A DNA stretch of 64,000 bases from Liolophura sinensis (GCF_032854445.1 NC_088307.1:13900017-13964016), one strand, 5' to 3'. Shown: positions 43,946 to 57,222, counted from the first letter of the stretch. Notes: generated by a model from the letters alone, not told the origin. Program-made: numbers and translations.

Positions 43946-45889
43946 TAATTGAGAGCACAAGTGGTCCTCGGGCTATCATTAACATTAACATGTTATGCGA
44001 AGCCGAAATATAAGGCTGAACATTGGTTATACATGTATTTTTTTGACAGCGTGCTCAATATTTCAGAAAGTTACATTTGTGGCGCAGGGATTCTCCCCAC
44101 TCTACAGTATCTGATGCAAAGACAAAAAAAAAAAAAAACAAAAAAAGCCTCCCCCCCCCCCCCAGATATTTCAGTGTGACTGAAGCAGGCTAACATTTTA
44201 CGGTTTTATGACCCTTACTTTGCTTCAGCGTATGTTTGGAGCTTTATAAGTCGCATGCTTGCCATATAACATGAAAAGAAGAGTAAAACAGAACTGAAAA
44301 GGAAGTGGCCTTACGAGTGTATCAACAGCTATCAGTTACAGCTATAGTCAGTTTTGCTTCTCGAGGTGCACGGTTTCTTGCACTGGGGCCGATTCCTCGC
44401 CTTAACATACCAGGTCCTTTGAACTCTGTATGATTGCTCTACGAACGTAACAAGATCTGTGAGCAGCAAGAGGAGTTAACCCAAAGCAATGTGGAAAAAT
44501 TGGTATCACACATATGCGTTGATTACGTAACGCATACCTAAATCAAGGTTTCATTCTTTTTTGATCACAATGACTGAAGTGTGTGTATTCAGCACCACGG
44601 AGGACTTGAACGGAATAAAGCTATAACGAATGATATGAGGTTGAAATTCATGTAAGTCGGAATGAAAATATTCACTTCTCATTCCTATTATCTGAAAAAC
44701 TTCTCGCTGACAAGCCGCATTTCGAGTTACATGAGCTAAGCCCCGTAAAATATCTCGTTGAAATACATGATTTTTGTCACATTCGCACATACTTTCAAAG
44801 TAACACTGGTAAGCGATACACATATCATTTTGTGACATATGATTTGCGTGATGCATGTAAGCTGAAGGTTGGCTGTCATTATCCCAACCAATTAGGCGAT
44901 GGTCCAGGCGTCACCAAGGCCCAGGAAGCTCTTGGACGCATGCTGTACGCGCGTTTGAACGTGTTTTAAGAGAAAAACGATCCATCCTCAAGGTTGTGAT
45001 GAAGTAGGCCTATACTGCACATGTTGGCACAAATTTAGTTTTCGGATCGTTTCCATACTTTACATGTATATACTTACTTTCCATTGAAATACCGATGTGC
45101 GTTGTGTGAGTTGTAAAATATTTAATCTAACAGCGCATGCGGATAAACTGAACAATGTTTATTATATTCTGACCAGAGTAATCAGGCCTTTAGGTAGCGA
45201 GGTGCTGGGATCGTACTAAGGTAAGCGGAACGACTATCCCAGTCAATTATGGGCTTTAGGGGCCATCCAAGCCCCGGATGCTCCGAGATTCCACACGCCC
45301 GTGGACCATGTTCTAAATGACTTTTCGGCCAGTTATAGTAACTACAAACAGATATACAGAGCCTTTTGAAAATATTGGAAATTTGTGTGCGAAGATGGAG
45401 GTCATCTAAACAGGGAGCTAGAAGCATCCACGAAATCGCAAGGGAATTCCTATCCAGCATTACGATAAAAACCAAGGTAAACTCGATATTTATATTCTTA
45501 TGTTCTTTTGTGACAGAAAACATACAGGCCTGGCTTCATAAAACATTAGTATCGTTTGTAAGTATTATCGCCTTGCTGAAAATATTCCATAAAAAAGGAC
45601 AAATACTGCACTGAGTTTTGCTGGGTGCTAGAGGATAAGAGGCCTTCCGGAGGAATTCATAGACGTGAGTGTTCTCTCCGTTTGAATGCTGAGTTAGATT
45701 GTCCAGCTTTGCCCTTCACAAAATTTCAGATACAATAAAGATATGACGACATGAACCCTTGTCCCCGAGGTCAAAATATATGACCGATGAAATTACAGTG
45801 CGTTAATCTATTTGAACAAATTAAAAGAAATGTCTCACAGCATGAAATGCGTACAGCGTATCTTGTATTTGTACAATAAAAGGCAGCCG

Positions 45890-46060
45890 GGGCCCCCGTG
45901 GGCTAGTAGTTAGCGTGCTCGTAGTAGATGCTCGTGGGCTTCCCTGGTCTCTCCTAAATTTAATCCCACCATAATGTTAAGACACATTGGTGTTGTAAAT
46001 GATTCCCATGCCCGCCTTTTACGCAGAGAGACGACGATGAGAAATAAAACACCAGCAACC
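45890..46060 (+). mobile_element. SINE family 1 copy, strongly degenerate
   Basis: GGGGCCCCCGTGGGCTAGTA and TTTAATCCCACCATAATGTT remain recognisable. Confidence 0.55.
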
Positions 46061-46113
46061 TGATCTGGAATAAAACCGACCTTTATTCGTAGCTGCAGCT
46101 GTTAACATAGGAG

Positions 46114-49100
46114 TCAAAATGTTGAGAAAGGTCCGAGTGAGAAGGACTTTTCCCGTCTGAGCCCCTGAATGGTGAAGGCGGGGCAGGCGTGGCGGGGGGC
46201 ACTGGTGGAATCGTACTGCCCGGGGCCAGGCGTCAGCTCTGCGAGAGGAAAAAAAACATCAAGTAAACGATTTGACTCATTCATCAAAAGCCTTCACTCT
46301 TAGTTTCTTGAATATAATTTTCTCGAAAGTAAACATAAACAGAGCGTCCAGAATCGTCTATAGGAATCTCCGGATAACGAATTAATTCGTTCCTGATGGC
46401 GATTTTTTTTTGTTTTCAGAAACAGATTATCAGTAAGATAGCCAAAAATGCAACCCATCATCGCTCAGAAAAACCAACTTCAAGTTGTTTTTTTTTCCCT
46501 GAGATTAACGGAGACCTGTATGTACCTGTGACCGGCCATGGGATTGTACCTCCTCTTCTCTGCCCGTGGGTGAAAGAAGAGCTTCTCCGTAACGTTTGTC
46601 CGTCTGCGAACTCTCGACTGTAGTGACTGGGCGAGGGCGTCTCTAGCACCCCTGAGGAATCAGCAACACCACAAGACGGTCAGAGTGTTTTCGTTCTGGC
46701 ATCGATATCAACAATTGCTATTATACGTCTTAAAGACTATTTAACTCAGATTTAATGATATTCCACATAGGTCATGTAAAGGGTCAGCTGTTTTTTCGGT
46801 TTCACCTTTCAGAAAATCTGTATTTATGGAACTCAGGCTTCACCGAACAATATTCTTAAAATTTATTTTTAAGTCGTAATTTTTTCTGATCGATTGTGTA
46901 TCAAGCCGTGTAATAGCCAAGGTGTAATAATAAATATGTAATAACAACTTTGATATTACAACTTGTGAGATATTACTATATCTATGGAAAAATCCTAAAA
47001 TTTCAATATACCAAATAATAGCACATAAAGGTAATATTTACATTTGGCTACCTTCTCGTCATATTCCATCCTTTCCACAAACTTCAAAATAACAATTAAA
47101 GTTTCCAATCATAAGATGTTTCATAACTTCTGGGGTTTTTTCTTGTCACGCAGTGAAGTCTAGGATAGTTCCAATCAATGTACCAATCAGATACAGAAAT
47201 TTACTTTATGCCATCTGTATGCATCTATTGCTTACCCGGAAATCTGATCTTTGAGCTCTTCTTTTCTGGAATGGTGAACGCTGTGGCAGAGGGCTTGGAC
47301 GCTTGTCTTGACCCAATAGGAGATTGGTTTTCGTACAGAGACGGAGTCGGCCACTAAAACAGAGAGGTATGTCACGTATATCACATGCAACATCATGGGT
47401 TCGAAGTCGTCTTTGGTCAGAGCTGTGTCTAACACAATAGGGCAAAATCTATAAACACACTTCCTGGGCCTCGCTGGATCAGAAGTCAAAGCCCTTTCTT
47501 GCTGCCATCATCAGGAACTTGACCAACGAGGTCGCACGTTCGAATCCTGCTCTCGCTCTTTTCACTGTGGCTTTAAGTCAGGGGGTTTGTAAGGTACCTG
47601 GAGAAGGCCGGTGGTTTACTTTGGGCACTCCCTTGAACCCTAATCGACTAATGGATCAACCATGTATACATTCGAAAGAGTGAAATTGGGATCTATGTTC
47701 TAAGGGTTTTACATTAATGTGACACCAACACAGAAAATACCCAAACATCACAAATCTGTAGCCATGTATTTCCATCCTTTCTATTATAAAGGAACATCCC
47801 ACACTGCCTATTACTCCTTAAATGAAGTGTTACTGGAATGAATAGACCTTTCTGACCTGTCAATCGAGAACACGCAATTAACCAACCATAAGTATTGTCG
47901 CAAATAGGTCAACCGAATGTCCCACACATTGGTTACAAATGCTCGATCTTTCTATGATGCCATAACGTCACAATTGCTTTCACCAGGAATGGAATGAAAA
48001 GTAACGTCATCACTAGAAGAGTTGGTGGGACATCGGATGTGTTGGATTCATCCAATTAGTTATTAGAATTAATAGTAAATAATTTTAATTAAATCAACTG
48101 GCCACAGTCGTTTAGAAAGTGTATAAGCTAATACTGTTATTAAGTCATACTTTAAATTTTATTTATTTGATTGGTCTTTTACGCCGTACTCAAGAATATT
48201 TCATTTATACGACGGTGCCCTTAAATTTTAACTCAGTAGACAATATGCAATAGTCCAAATTACAGAGTATAACAGCAGAAGTTTTGGTTCACATTTGATA
48301 TATTGTTAAGCAATTATTTCTGGGCTAAGTACAAAACGACTTTGATTGTAATTTAACGTATTAAGCCTTAAAATAGTTTTCAACAACCGGGACGTGCGGT
48401 TTAATGTTGATTTCAAGATTACTTTCAATCACCTCTGCTTCTGTTCACGAAACACCATTTGATATAATCTCTCAAGACCTTAGGCACCCATGTGGGCACA
48501 TCACTGGATTAAAGCATCAAAGGAATGGGTGTCTATCTAGTGCGGAATGCCTGTCTACCGATACATGCAATCGCTGGCTGTCTGATTAGTGAGCAAGGTT
48601 TCAGACCACTAGAATTGACAAAATGAGATCAAATCCGTGTGGTTTGGCTGAGGCTTTAAGCCAGGAGATGTGCTGGGTACTTGACTGGGTGTGGGATCTC
48701 ATGCGTAATCTATACGTTCTGCACAAGTTAACGAGACACTCCTCGTACCATTAAAATATTTAGAAATCACCATTCCCAAAATGAATGTTATGGGTGCTTC
48801 AGCATGGAGAAACAACGGCGGTGAGTTACAACTCTTCAGAAGATGTGCTTGTATTTGTTTGTTTCTCATAAAAAATAACACTTTTGCTAATATTTCAGCT
48901 GAAATAAAGCATCGACATTTCATCATAGTTTTTAGAGAAAAAAAGCATCAATATTTCATCTAAAACTACAAGTTTTAATGTTCTTTTTAGGGTTTTTGTC
49001 CAGAATGGTTAGACCGCTCCGGTGGCCTAATAGTTAGAACGTCCGCCTCGAAGTCGGGAGACCCGGGATCTAACTCGGGTCAGGTCATACCAAAGAGTTT

Positions 49101-52100
49101 AAAAATCGAGCAAGGAAACATGACTGGTGGCCCGGTGTCAGTATAATGTGATTTGGTGGGGTGTGATGTCTGGTGTCTTTGGCATGATACTTCAGTGACG
49201 TCAGCACTTTGGCGGCGTGGACTTGTCCTGCGACAAGAAGACACAATATATGTACACACACCTAATGACTCCTCGCTGTCATATGACTGAAAAATTGTTA
49301 TGTACGACGTTAAACTCCAAGAATGGTTAGCTGTGACCGACGTCCTTACCGCTCGATCCCGAAGAAAGTCAACCTTGTTTAGCCAAACATGAGGCGTCTG
49401 GAACCAAGCCTTCCACCACGACGTCCTGCCGCCGCCATCTGTCGGTAGAAACGTGCAAAGAAATCATTCCAAGGGCAGTTTATACACGGTGATGAGATAA
49501 AAAGTTTGGCAGTTAACTTTGCCCAGTCAGTCAAAATTCATGATAAAGTAAAACGCTTAGAAACGTGTTTTTATGTTGTCTTGTTTTTCAGAAAGATGTA
49601 CGATCCCATTGTTAGGATTACAGATGCGCAGAATAGCTATTTCATATTCTTCTTCGTACTCGTCTTCTTATAGTTTATTATGGTAACAAAATGCTTTGAC
49701 CTCAATTCCATCAGCAACAGTGGCGTCAGATATGTTATGAGATAGCATAATGCCAGACTAATGTTTGGTGATGATATTTGTTTTGAATTGAAGATCAGAA
49801 AGTATGGAAACTCACTTAGCATGTGCAGCAAACTGGCATAGCCAAGGGAAACAAAACGAAACGAAACGAAACGAAACAACCATGTAAATGGTTTGGCATA
49901 AGCCAGATTTATTTAAGACAAAGTAATACAAAGGGTCCATTCAGACTCCTTTATACAAATGTATTTTGTTGATATAAAATGTAATATCACTTTTATATGC
50001 TCCCTAATAATGTGTCAAAACTGTGTTTATTTATTCGTTTGTTGGCATAAGGCATCTCTTTCATGCTGACTTAGGTCACATATCATGGGTGTCCCTTTGT
50101 AATAGATTTGTATCTAAGATGCTGTCTCACTAAAAGACAATGCTGAAGACACCACACGTGGTGCAATGTGGTGTAAACTGACACGAAGATGACGAATCCT
50201 CGGTCTGTTTCTTGATGCTGAGTGCTAGATAAGGGAATGTTGAGATTGCTAATTTAAAGTTTTCGACATGAGTTTTCTTGGGGTTGATGGTAGCCACCGT
50301 TCGGTTGGATAATTAAATTCCACAGGAATATGACGTGTGTTCATGTTTACATTAAATTCTATACCTTCTTTAAATTTTACTTACTTTTTTCTGGCTGACA
50401 CTTCATCCCAAAGCTATAGGATGGGGCGTTGGTCTCTCCCAAGGGTTTATTCCGGGGTGAGTAGGTACAGGGGGTCGGGCCTTCCAGGTCTATCCTCAGC
50501 GGGGGACGGGAATTCGTGGCCTCTGACCATGTTACCCCTCTGCAGGGTCGCCTTAGAGTATCACTGCTTACGGTGCTCTCACGAGTTATCGGCCTTGGTG
50601 AGCTGAAATGGATTTATTTATTAGTTTATTTCATTAGATTTGTGTGCTGATTGATGCTTTCTTGATGTATGTTTCTCTTGGAGCATATTCTTTTTGTTAT
50701 TTTGTTTTTACGCCAAAATCCAGAATTCAGACCGTTTTACGGGCATCCGAAGCAAACTACAGAGACAAACCCATTTCTGGTTCTGGTTCTTTCAAAATGG
50801 ATTTCCGAAGCCGGCTGGACAGCATCCCTGATTGTGTAAGCTTGAATTATATAAAGAAAAATTCGTGTAAAAAAGCTTCTGTGTGACAATTTTCAATCGC
50901 TTGGTCATGCAAAATTTGTGTTCATTTGTCCTTCCTTGACAAGGAATTTTAAAGACTCAACTGCTCACATTGTTCTCGTTGCCTTGGTGGCAATATGAAC
51001 GATGATACTCTCTCGTGTAGTCGTGCATGAAGTTTACCTTCTACCAATACGACATATGTCACACTTTAAATAGTTCGCCAGAATGATTTTCCTATTGCCG
51101 TTGGTTTTTACTCCTGTGTCTCTCACTCATTATTTATACTGGCCTTCTTATTTTTTTTTGCTTGAAATACTTCCTTTCAAGGCCAATTTGAATGTATTCA
51201 TAGATCTGTATATATATATATGAATTTGAAATAATGAAATCTAGCACTACATGTGACAAAAACCTGATGTGACGTCACTGATCCCTACACGCCACTGTAG
51301 AATAGAATGTTTCTTACGCATTTTTTTCAGGTTGAAAAAAATTCTTTAAAAAATCAGTCGAACTGTTAGTGAACATTGTTTAATGGTCTTTCGTCTGACA
51401 TCTATATCATTCTAGTGTTTTCTTTTCCTTAAAAAAATTCTTGTGACCCTCAGCAAGCATAATTGCTGAGAACTTCTGTGTTTTAGCTCCTATTATTCAA
51501 ACATTTGCGTTAATAACCACTTTTGATTCCACTGTCCTATTAATGATATAAATGAAAGTTGTAAACTTCATTGTACGGTTTATTTTATGATACTGCAAGT
51601 TTAACTTTTCATATACTTGTCCGATCTTAAGATCTGTTCGGTTGTCAACATTTTCTCACGCCGAGATTCGACAATAAACGTCTAAGTCAGGTTTCATATC
51701 TGAATGAAGTCAGTTAAATTGAAAACATGAAAGAAAATGGAAGAATCTCACCTGTTGATCATAGCTACAGTTGACATGCGCATAAACTTTGGCGGTACCC
51801 TGGTCCGTGAGCCGGTGACGCTATCACGTGGGGAATAAATGACATCACTTGCGGGGATTGCGCCGATAAAAGGCTTCCCCGGCGTCAGTAACGGTAAAGA
51901 AGTGTTAAGAGCAGGCGCTATGTCCCCTTTGTTTGTTGGTAGTTTTGTTGAGTCCGGATCTTTGGATGCTATGTCAACAGTTTTAGCAGGAATTATTTGT
52001 TGTCCGTCACTGGCATTACCAAGCTTGTTAACATCGGGAACAATGGATGGAAACACCGTTTTCTGCTCTGGATCACTAGAGATTCCGAGTTCTTCTTTGC

Positions 52101-52656
52101 TTTGCGTGTCTTCTGTGACATCTACATTGTCCATTGGCTGTCCTGTCGTAAGAGACAATTCACCGAGTCTATTTTCGTCTACAGTTTCCTTCGTACGGCC
52201 AATATCATTTAGCGCTTCATTGAGTACCCTTTTACCACTATCATCACTTTTCTTGTCTTCGTCTGTCGGCGATGGCAGAGACGTGGACGAATCCCCATTT
52301 TGATTTAATCCACTATCTTTGTTGTTAATTCCTTCTTGACTAACCACATCGCCATTTTCTTGATAGTCATTCCCTCGATTGTCATTTAGCTTAGCATTAC
52401 CATCTTGGTTATCGCCGTCGTCTTTGGTACCTTCACCATTTTGCTCCCGGACCTCAATTTGTGTGTCACTGCCATTTTGGACTTCGTTAATGTCTTCACT
52501 TCCACATTTATCTTGGGGATCGTTGTTGTCATTGTCTCCTGTCAAGTTTTGGTCGCCATCAGTCTCGGATGGATCTGCCGGTATTTGCATTTCCGGTGTC
52601 GTCACAATTTCGTCTTCTCCCACGAGGTTATCCTCATCGGCACCTCGGTCCGCCAT
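46114..52656 (-). CDS. SHIPPO-repeat (ODF3/CIMAP/STPG-like) protein with long acidic N-terminus, 6 exons, 526 residues
   Basis: Likely a ciliary or sperm-tail microtubule-associated protein. Exons on the minus strand: 52656-51752, 50602-50385, 49438-49350, 47353-47236, 46651-46526, 46238-46114, with good splice borders, continuous phase and a TGA stop. Residues 1 to about 240 are acidic and rich in D, N, E, G and Q (low complexity, probably disordered). From about 302 on, SHIPPO-type blocks appear: GPTPCTYSPRNK with APSYSFGMK, then GGGRTSWWKAWFQTP, WPTPSLYEN with ATAFTIPEKK, ETPSPSHYSREF, and a near-canonical TPGPGQYD close to the end. I chose the ATG at 52656 (G at +4, MADRGADED) over in-frame ATGs at 52701 and 52686. 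A MITE lies 36 bp upstream. Membership of the SHIPPO family is well supported; the exact orthologue (ODF3-like, STPG or LEXM-like) is not. Confidence 0.8.
47466..47650 (+). mobile_element. tRNA-like SINE of a third family
   Basis: GGGCCTCGCTGGATCAGAAG and the box-B-like CACGTTCGAATCCTGCTCTC about 60 bp on, followed by GGTACCTGGAGAAGGCCGGT. Different body from families 1 and 2. Confidence 0.5.
48165..48218 (-). mobile_element. SINE family 1 tail fragment
   Basis: TTGATTGGTCTTTTACGCCG then CAAGAATATTTCATTTATAC. Confidence 0.8.
49013..49319 (+). mobile_element. SINE family 2 copy, full length, with target-site duplication
   Basis: tRNA-like head CCGCTCCGGTGGCCTAATAG, box-B-like ACCCGGGATCTAACTCGGGT, tail CGACGTTAAACTCCA. 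AGAATGGTTAG (11 bp) flanks it exactly at 49002-49012 and 49320-49330. It lies in intron 3 of the SHIPPO gene, 20 bp from the exon 3 donor. Confidence 0.92.
49852..49877. repeat. (AAACG)n microsatellite
   Basis: Five units of AAACG. Confidence 0.9.
50045..50240 (-). mobile_element. SINE family 2 copy, degraded
   Basis: Loose similarity only: GTCACATATCATGGGTGTCC, AATGCTGAAGACACCACACG and GATGCTGAGTGCTAG follow the family 2 order. Confidence 0.4.
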
Positions 52657-52692
52657 TATAACTTTATCTGTCAACAGGACGTACATTGTTGC

Positions 52693-52903
52693 TACACTCA
52701 AAAAAACATAATCTGTTAATTTTAACAGAATGTCTGTTATCTGAGTGATGCTAGAATGTATTCTGCTATTGCGACAGATTATTCTGTTAAATATAACACA
52801 CTTTCTATTAATTCAGTATAAAAAAATCTATTAGACTAACAGGATATTCTGTTGAATATGATACAGTATTATGTTATAAAAACAGATTAATATTTTGAGT
52901 GTA
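52693..52903. mobile_element. TACACTCAAA-type MITE, intact copy upstream of the SHIPPO gene
   Basis: 211 bp with ends TACACTCAAAAA and TTTTGAGTGTA and subterminal CTGTTAATTTTAACAG. The interior (GTGATGCTAGAATGTATTCT, GTTAAATATAACACAC, AACAGGATATTCTGTT) matches the split copy at 27751-28603. It ends 36 bp upstream of the chosen start codon. Confidence 0.85.
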
Positions 52904-53170
52904 CATTGATGAATTAATTGGTTAAGCTGATTTGCCTTACTGGTTACTGGTTAGTAACAGCGCAGAGCTTTTGTGGAATATATTCTTGTTATGAATCAGT
53001 GCGTCTTTGATCAATATTTAAATGAGGGAAATGTAAGCTCTTCAGAAAGATCACGGGAAATTCACATAGTGGTAACAGTTTTTTCATGGTGTTATGAGTT
53101 TTTCAATTTGAACTGAGTTAATGTCATGATAAGTCGTTTTCTAGGTTTAGACACAGTTTCTGAACTTTCA

Positions 53171-53384
53171 GGGGCCGATTCCACAAAGCAGTTTCTGACT
53201 TACGTCAAAATTTAAGAACTCTTTATAATACTTAGTGTTTGGTATTGGAAGTTGAAATTTTGACACATATGTCTTAAAGTAACATTGATGAGATGGACAT
53301 GTTACTCTCTAACGTCCAAAAATAAGCCTTAAGTTCATATTTCAAATTTTGGCTTAAGCCAGAAATAGTTTTGTGCAGTTGGCC
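53171..53384. mobile_element. GGGGCCGATTCC-type MITE, copy 2
   Basis: Same ends (GGGGCCGATTCCACAAAGCA and TTTTGTGCAGTTGGCC) and internal order as 35857-36074. Confidence 0.75.
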
Positions 53385-53865
53385 TTTGGGCTCCATCTCA
53401 CCAAACTTCTTAAGCTGTTTTCCTTAAGTAAAAGTCTTTTGCTTAAACAACATGATACTATGCTTCTGTAGTGTTTGACTTAAATGTTTTTTTTCTCCAG
53501 TATAACCCTCCTTGCTAGACTTAAGCAAAAACTACCAACATATGGAATTTTCAGAACTTAGGAAATTTCATGTCAACGGGACAACCACATTTATAAAATA
53601 AATTTAACAAAATCAATAATCTGTGTGATCTTAGATGCGTTTTCTATGGTTTATTTAATGATTTATTCATATTCTATGGAATATAACCTAATTGAAACTA
53701 CTTTTGGCCATACCGTCCTACCATACATCCCACTAACATATGGACCCAAAGCTCCATTTAAGCGATCAGATTGAATTGACTCATGCAATCAGTGAAATTG
53801 TGCAGTTATAAAAATGACAGTACACAGTACAAATAGGCCATCAAACATTACTTCATAACACTTTC

Positions 53866-54017
53866 CCGTAAGTGGGAAGGTCTGACAGCAATCTGCGGAT
53901 GGTCGTGGGTTTCCTTCGGGCTCTGCCCGATTTCTTCCCACCATAATGCTGGCCGCAGTCGTATAAGTAAATATTCTTGAGTACGGCGTAAAACACCGAT
54001 CAAATAACTAAATAATT
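53866..54017 (+). mobile_element. SINE family 1 copy, 5'-truncated, with target-site duplication
   Basis: Starts CCGTAAGTGGGAAGGTCTGA, tail CAAATAACTAAATAATT. CATAACACTTTC at 53854-53865 and CATTACACTTTC at 54018-54029 differ by one base. Confidence 0.9.
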
Positions 54018-54029
54018 CATTACACTTTC

Positions 54030-56840
54030 GTCCAACACTTACTTCACTACGTGCATGACGTATACATATGGCGGCAAAAAGAACATGTATACAAGTACAT
54101 GTACATATATGTCAGATAGAATGTAATCGTATACATATTGTAACGGTATTAACAGCCTCACCTGATAGTGTAGATTATAGCCCTACATTTACCACATACA
54201 ACACGTCCTGCTGTTGAGTGGACAACTGCACCGGAATGGTGAACCTTAGTCCGCCCACTCCAGTAAAACTCGCCCACTCTCTTGTCAATATTGACGTCCC
54301 TCTGGCCACAGTGTACCGCTTTCTTGGTCAGGCAGGTTTTGAAGTTTTATACTAAGCTCAACTTATACGCAATCCTTTGTTGGCTGATTAGGCTATGTGT
54401 GCGGGGTTAGCCATAATTATTAACAATGGGGCCTTATACAGATTATAAAGGCCTTACCTCCTATACTTTACCACAGCACGGTAGACTAGCTATATATTGT
54501 CAATGCACAGGTATTAATTAATACCAGTTTAGACCGCACCACGGAATTCTGACAAATATGAATATGAGCACACCTTCCGGTCATATATATATGAACGCTT
54601 GTTCCGATTGCTTGATCGAATTTGTACCATAGCAGAAACCACATTAAGTGTGAGAACAGATCTCATTTGTGGGGTGCCATTTTAGTACTCTATATGCGAT
54701 TTGAATACTCAGTAGGCGATTTAAATACTTAATATGCGATGTGAATACTCAATATGCGATTTGAACACTCAGTATGCGATTTCAATGCTCAGCCAGCGTC
54801 AAATTAGATGTAGCTCTGGTGGAAAGGTTGAAGGCGTTTGAAGGTTTGAAGGCGTAACCAGTCATGAAAGGTTCTCCCATCAATCAATCAATCAATCAAT
54901 CAAAAAATAGTAAGAAACTGATCGAATATATCAAGTGAATATTGCACTGCCATTTCATGCCGAGATATAAGACAATGTTACACGCAATACGGAACTCTTG
55001 AATGACTGAGCGAATCTTTCAAGAAATCAACTGATCAGTCATTCAGCAAATCATGCAAGCAATCTTATAATGAATCACGTAAGCGAGTATACCGTCGTAT
55101 CATCAAAAATGTAAGCGAGCGAGCAATCATGCCATCAATCACATGCGAGCAAGCAATTGTGCCATCAATCATGTAAGCGAGCAAGTATTCGTACCATCAA
55201 TCATGCAAACGAGCAAGCAATCATGCCATCAATCACGCAAGCGAACATGCAAGTAATATCAATCAATCGATCAATTTCGAAACAGATTAACCAGGATCTA
55301 TCGTCAAACAATTTCGTGCCAAGAGAAGAAATCGCCATGATCAATCGATCCGCCATTACGTGCTAGGATTCCTGCAGTAGAAAAAGGCTTGAGCGGAACG
55401 TGAGTCTATAGTGTACATAAGATTTATGTTTATTCTTTGATAACAACAATGGCAAGCATGTAGGACTATTGCCGTCTTTCATCTATGGCGAGTCTTCTGT
55501 ATATCCGTTTGTTGATATTAAACTGTACTTGTTAAAACCGATCTAGGCTATATAGCACCGCATGTGTACATGTGCAAAAAAACTGGGAACCCAAACTCAT
55601 TAGCGGAGAGTCAATGAAGTATGACATCTCATGTGTACACGAATCTATATATTCCTATGCAGTACACCATGTAACATGATCGTCTGATTTGCTCCCAGGG
55701 CTTCGTCAAGTGTCAGCAAACAGTTATTTTAGACTTTGCTATCAGAGCGATTAAGAGCGATTTGCTATACCAGCCCCAACAAAGCTGTTATGGTTGTAGA
55801 TCGTGCGACACGTTATCAGGGCTGGATTGTCAACATTTCCCGCATACAGCTGTGGGGACCCATTCTATAGGCTTATACATTAGCTGTAAGGTGTGCACAA
55901 TAAGCTTATATATGGAAAGACATAAATAAAGGCAAAGAGTACACTAAACTGAAGCATATGTCAAAGGAAAGGAATTAAACAATGTCTAGATAAATAGTTC
56001 GCCTTGTTTATCTTATTTTTAATTTTTCCAACCGAATAAAAATCATCGGATTCCTTGGTGGTCTGTTTGGGATTTAGAGCGAGTCATTGACGTCACATCC
56101 ACATTGTTTGGCTATACAGTTCATTTCAAGGTCAATTCTGTGAACACCGTCATAGCTCTCTATGCGCATGCGTTCTGATTGATGACATCATGCAGTCTGT
56201 GTACATTAAATGTAAAAACCTGATATGACGTAGCTGGTCCCGATATGGTCAGAAATGGCCACCGTAGAATCCAAAGTTTCAAATGCAATTTACTAGGTCG
56301 AAAAACTACTTTGCTCGACAGTGTTCATAAGGATCTGTCGTCTGAAATATACTTCACATGTTAGTATTTTCTTAGCCTTTAATCGGGTATCATCGACTGG
56401 ACTGTTACCTACCTGTTTATACCCTAAATGCAGACCAAAGCTACGAACATCGACAAACAGGGCAGCATGTTAAGTCGATTTTCTCCAGTGATGTCCAACC
56501 CAAGAACGGAGATGTCCTGGGGAAGGCGTGAGAGCCAGTCCGGTTAGCCATCTTCATTTAATCAAGCTAGAGATGGTCACGTCTATATAACGCATGCAGT
56601 ATCAGATTTGCTGAAAGGAACATGCGGTTAGCGCACCTTCGCCAGCATGTATTATACGACTACATGCAGTATATAGTATATAAGACTACACTAGATCAAA
56701 TATACATATATATATATGCATCGATAAAAGTATTTCCTACATAGAGCTTAACACAGAGTTAATTTTTAAGAGGGACAAGTTAGGTGCGCCTACAGTCGAT
56801 CGCGACGTACATGGATGTGACGTCATGTACTGATGCCTAT
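54030..56840. other. Gene-poor region between the SHIPPO-repeat gene and the Gypsy element
   Basis: No coding signal on either strand. Noted: repeated GCGATTTGAATACTCAGTA-like words at 54695-54785 (about 24-bp spacing, 4-5 copies), (AATC)n and the degenerate repeat at 55020-55262. Confidence 0.6.
55020..55262. repeat. Degenerate tandem repeat
   Basis: Loose units of AAGCAATCATGCCATCAATC and related words, about 30 bp apart, preceded by (AATC)n at 54879-54903. Confidence 0.6.
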
Positions 56841-56848
56841 AGTCACAG

Positions 56849-56900
<52 letters not shown>
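56841..56900. repeat. (TA)n microsatellite at the left edge of the Gypsy element
   Basis: About 60 bp of TA directly abutting the LTR terminus. Confidence 0.98.
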
Positions 56901-56903
<3 letters not shown>

Positions 56904-56972
56904 AATACTTTTATGTTACCGTCTTTTGACGTAAGAAAGTATAAATAAATAAAGGACTCGAAAAAGCGTGTC
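56901..56972 (-). repeat. 3' LTR remnant of the Gypsy-type element
   Basis: About 72 bp that match the inner end of the 5' LTR (62705-62776) with a single mismatch, ending at the same TACA terminus. The preceding bases (56973-57165) do not match the rest of the 5' LTR, so the upstream part of this LTR is missing or replaced. Confidence 0.65.
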
Positions 56973-57222
56973 CAAATCCATGAATCTGAGTGATGGAAAA
57001 ACTGAACCTATCTATAAATGCATCACTCATTTCAATGCCGTGGAATGATAGAATCCAAAGAACTGAATAGAATGCATACATTAATCACTGATTCACAAAT
57101 TCACTGTTGGAGCTGGAATTCTGATTTAGATGTGCAACTGAGAGCAAAACAAACTGTGCTCACAATAACACACACACACACTTCCACTTTATCCAGTTAT
57201 GAAATCAGATAAAGTCTTGGGC

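Larger units (their letters stand above)
42538..46113. other. Intergenic region between the PhyH and SHIPPO-repeat genes
   Basis: Contains a MITE-like fragment (ATTCTGTTAATTTTAACCGA near 42733), SINE copies and A/C runs at 44124-44163. ORFs of about 100 codons at 44551-44856 and 45182-45523 (minus) show no family features. Confidence 0.6.

Noticed and set aside
44551..45523. Two minus-strand ORFs of 101 and 113 codons
   Set aside because: No family motif, no splice partners with matching phase, composition like surrounding non-coding DNA.
52657..52701. Alternative start of the SHIPPO-repeat protein at 52701
   Set aside because: The 15 extra residues are hydrophobic, and the frame opens only 9 bases from the end of the MITE; the ATG at 52656 has the better context.
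51839..52719. Plus-strand ORFs of 104-154 codons opposite the acidic exon
   Set aside because: Shadows of the minus-strand coding exon (D and E codons read as serine- or leucine-rich strings).
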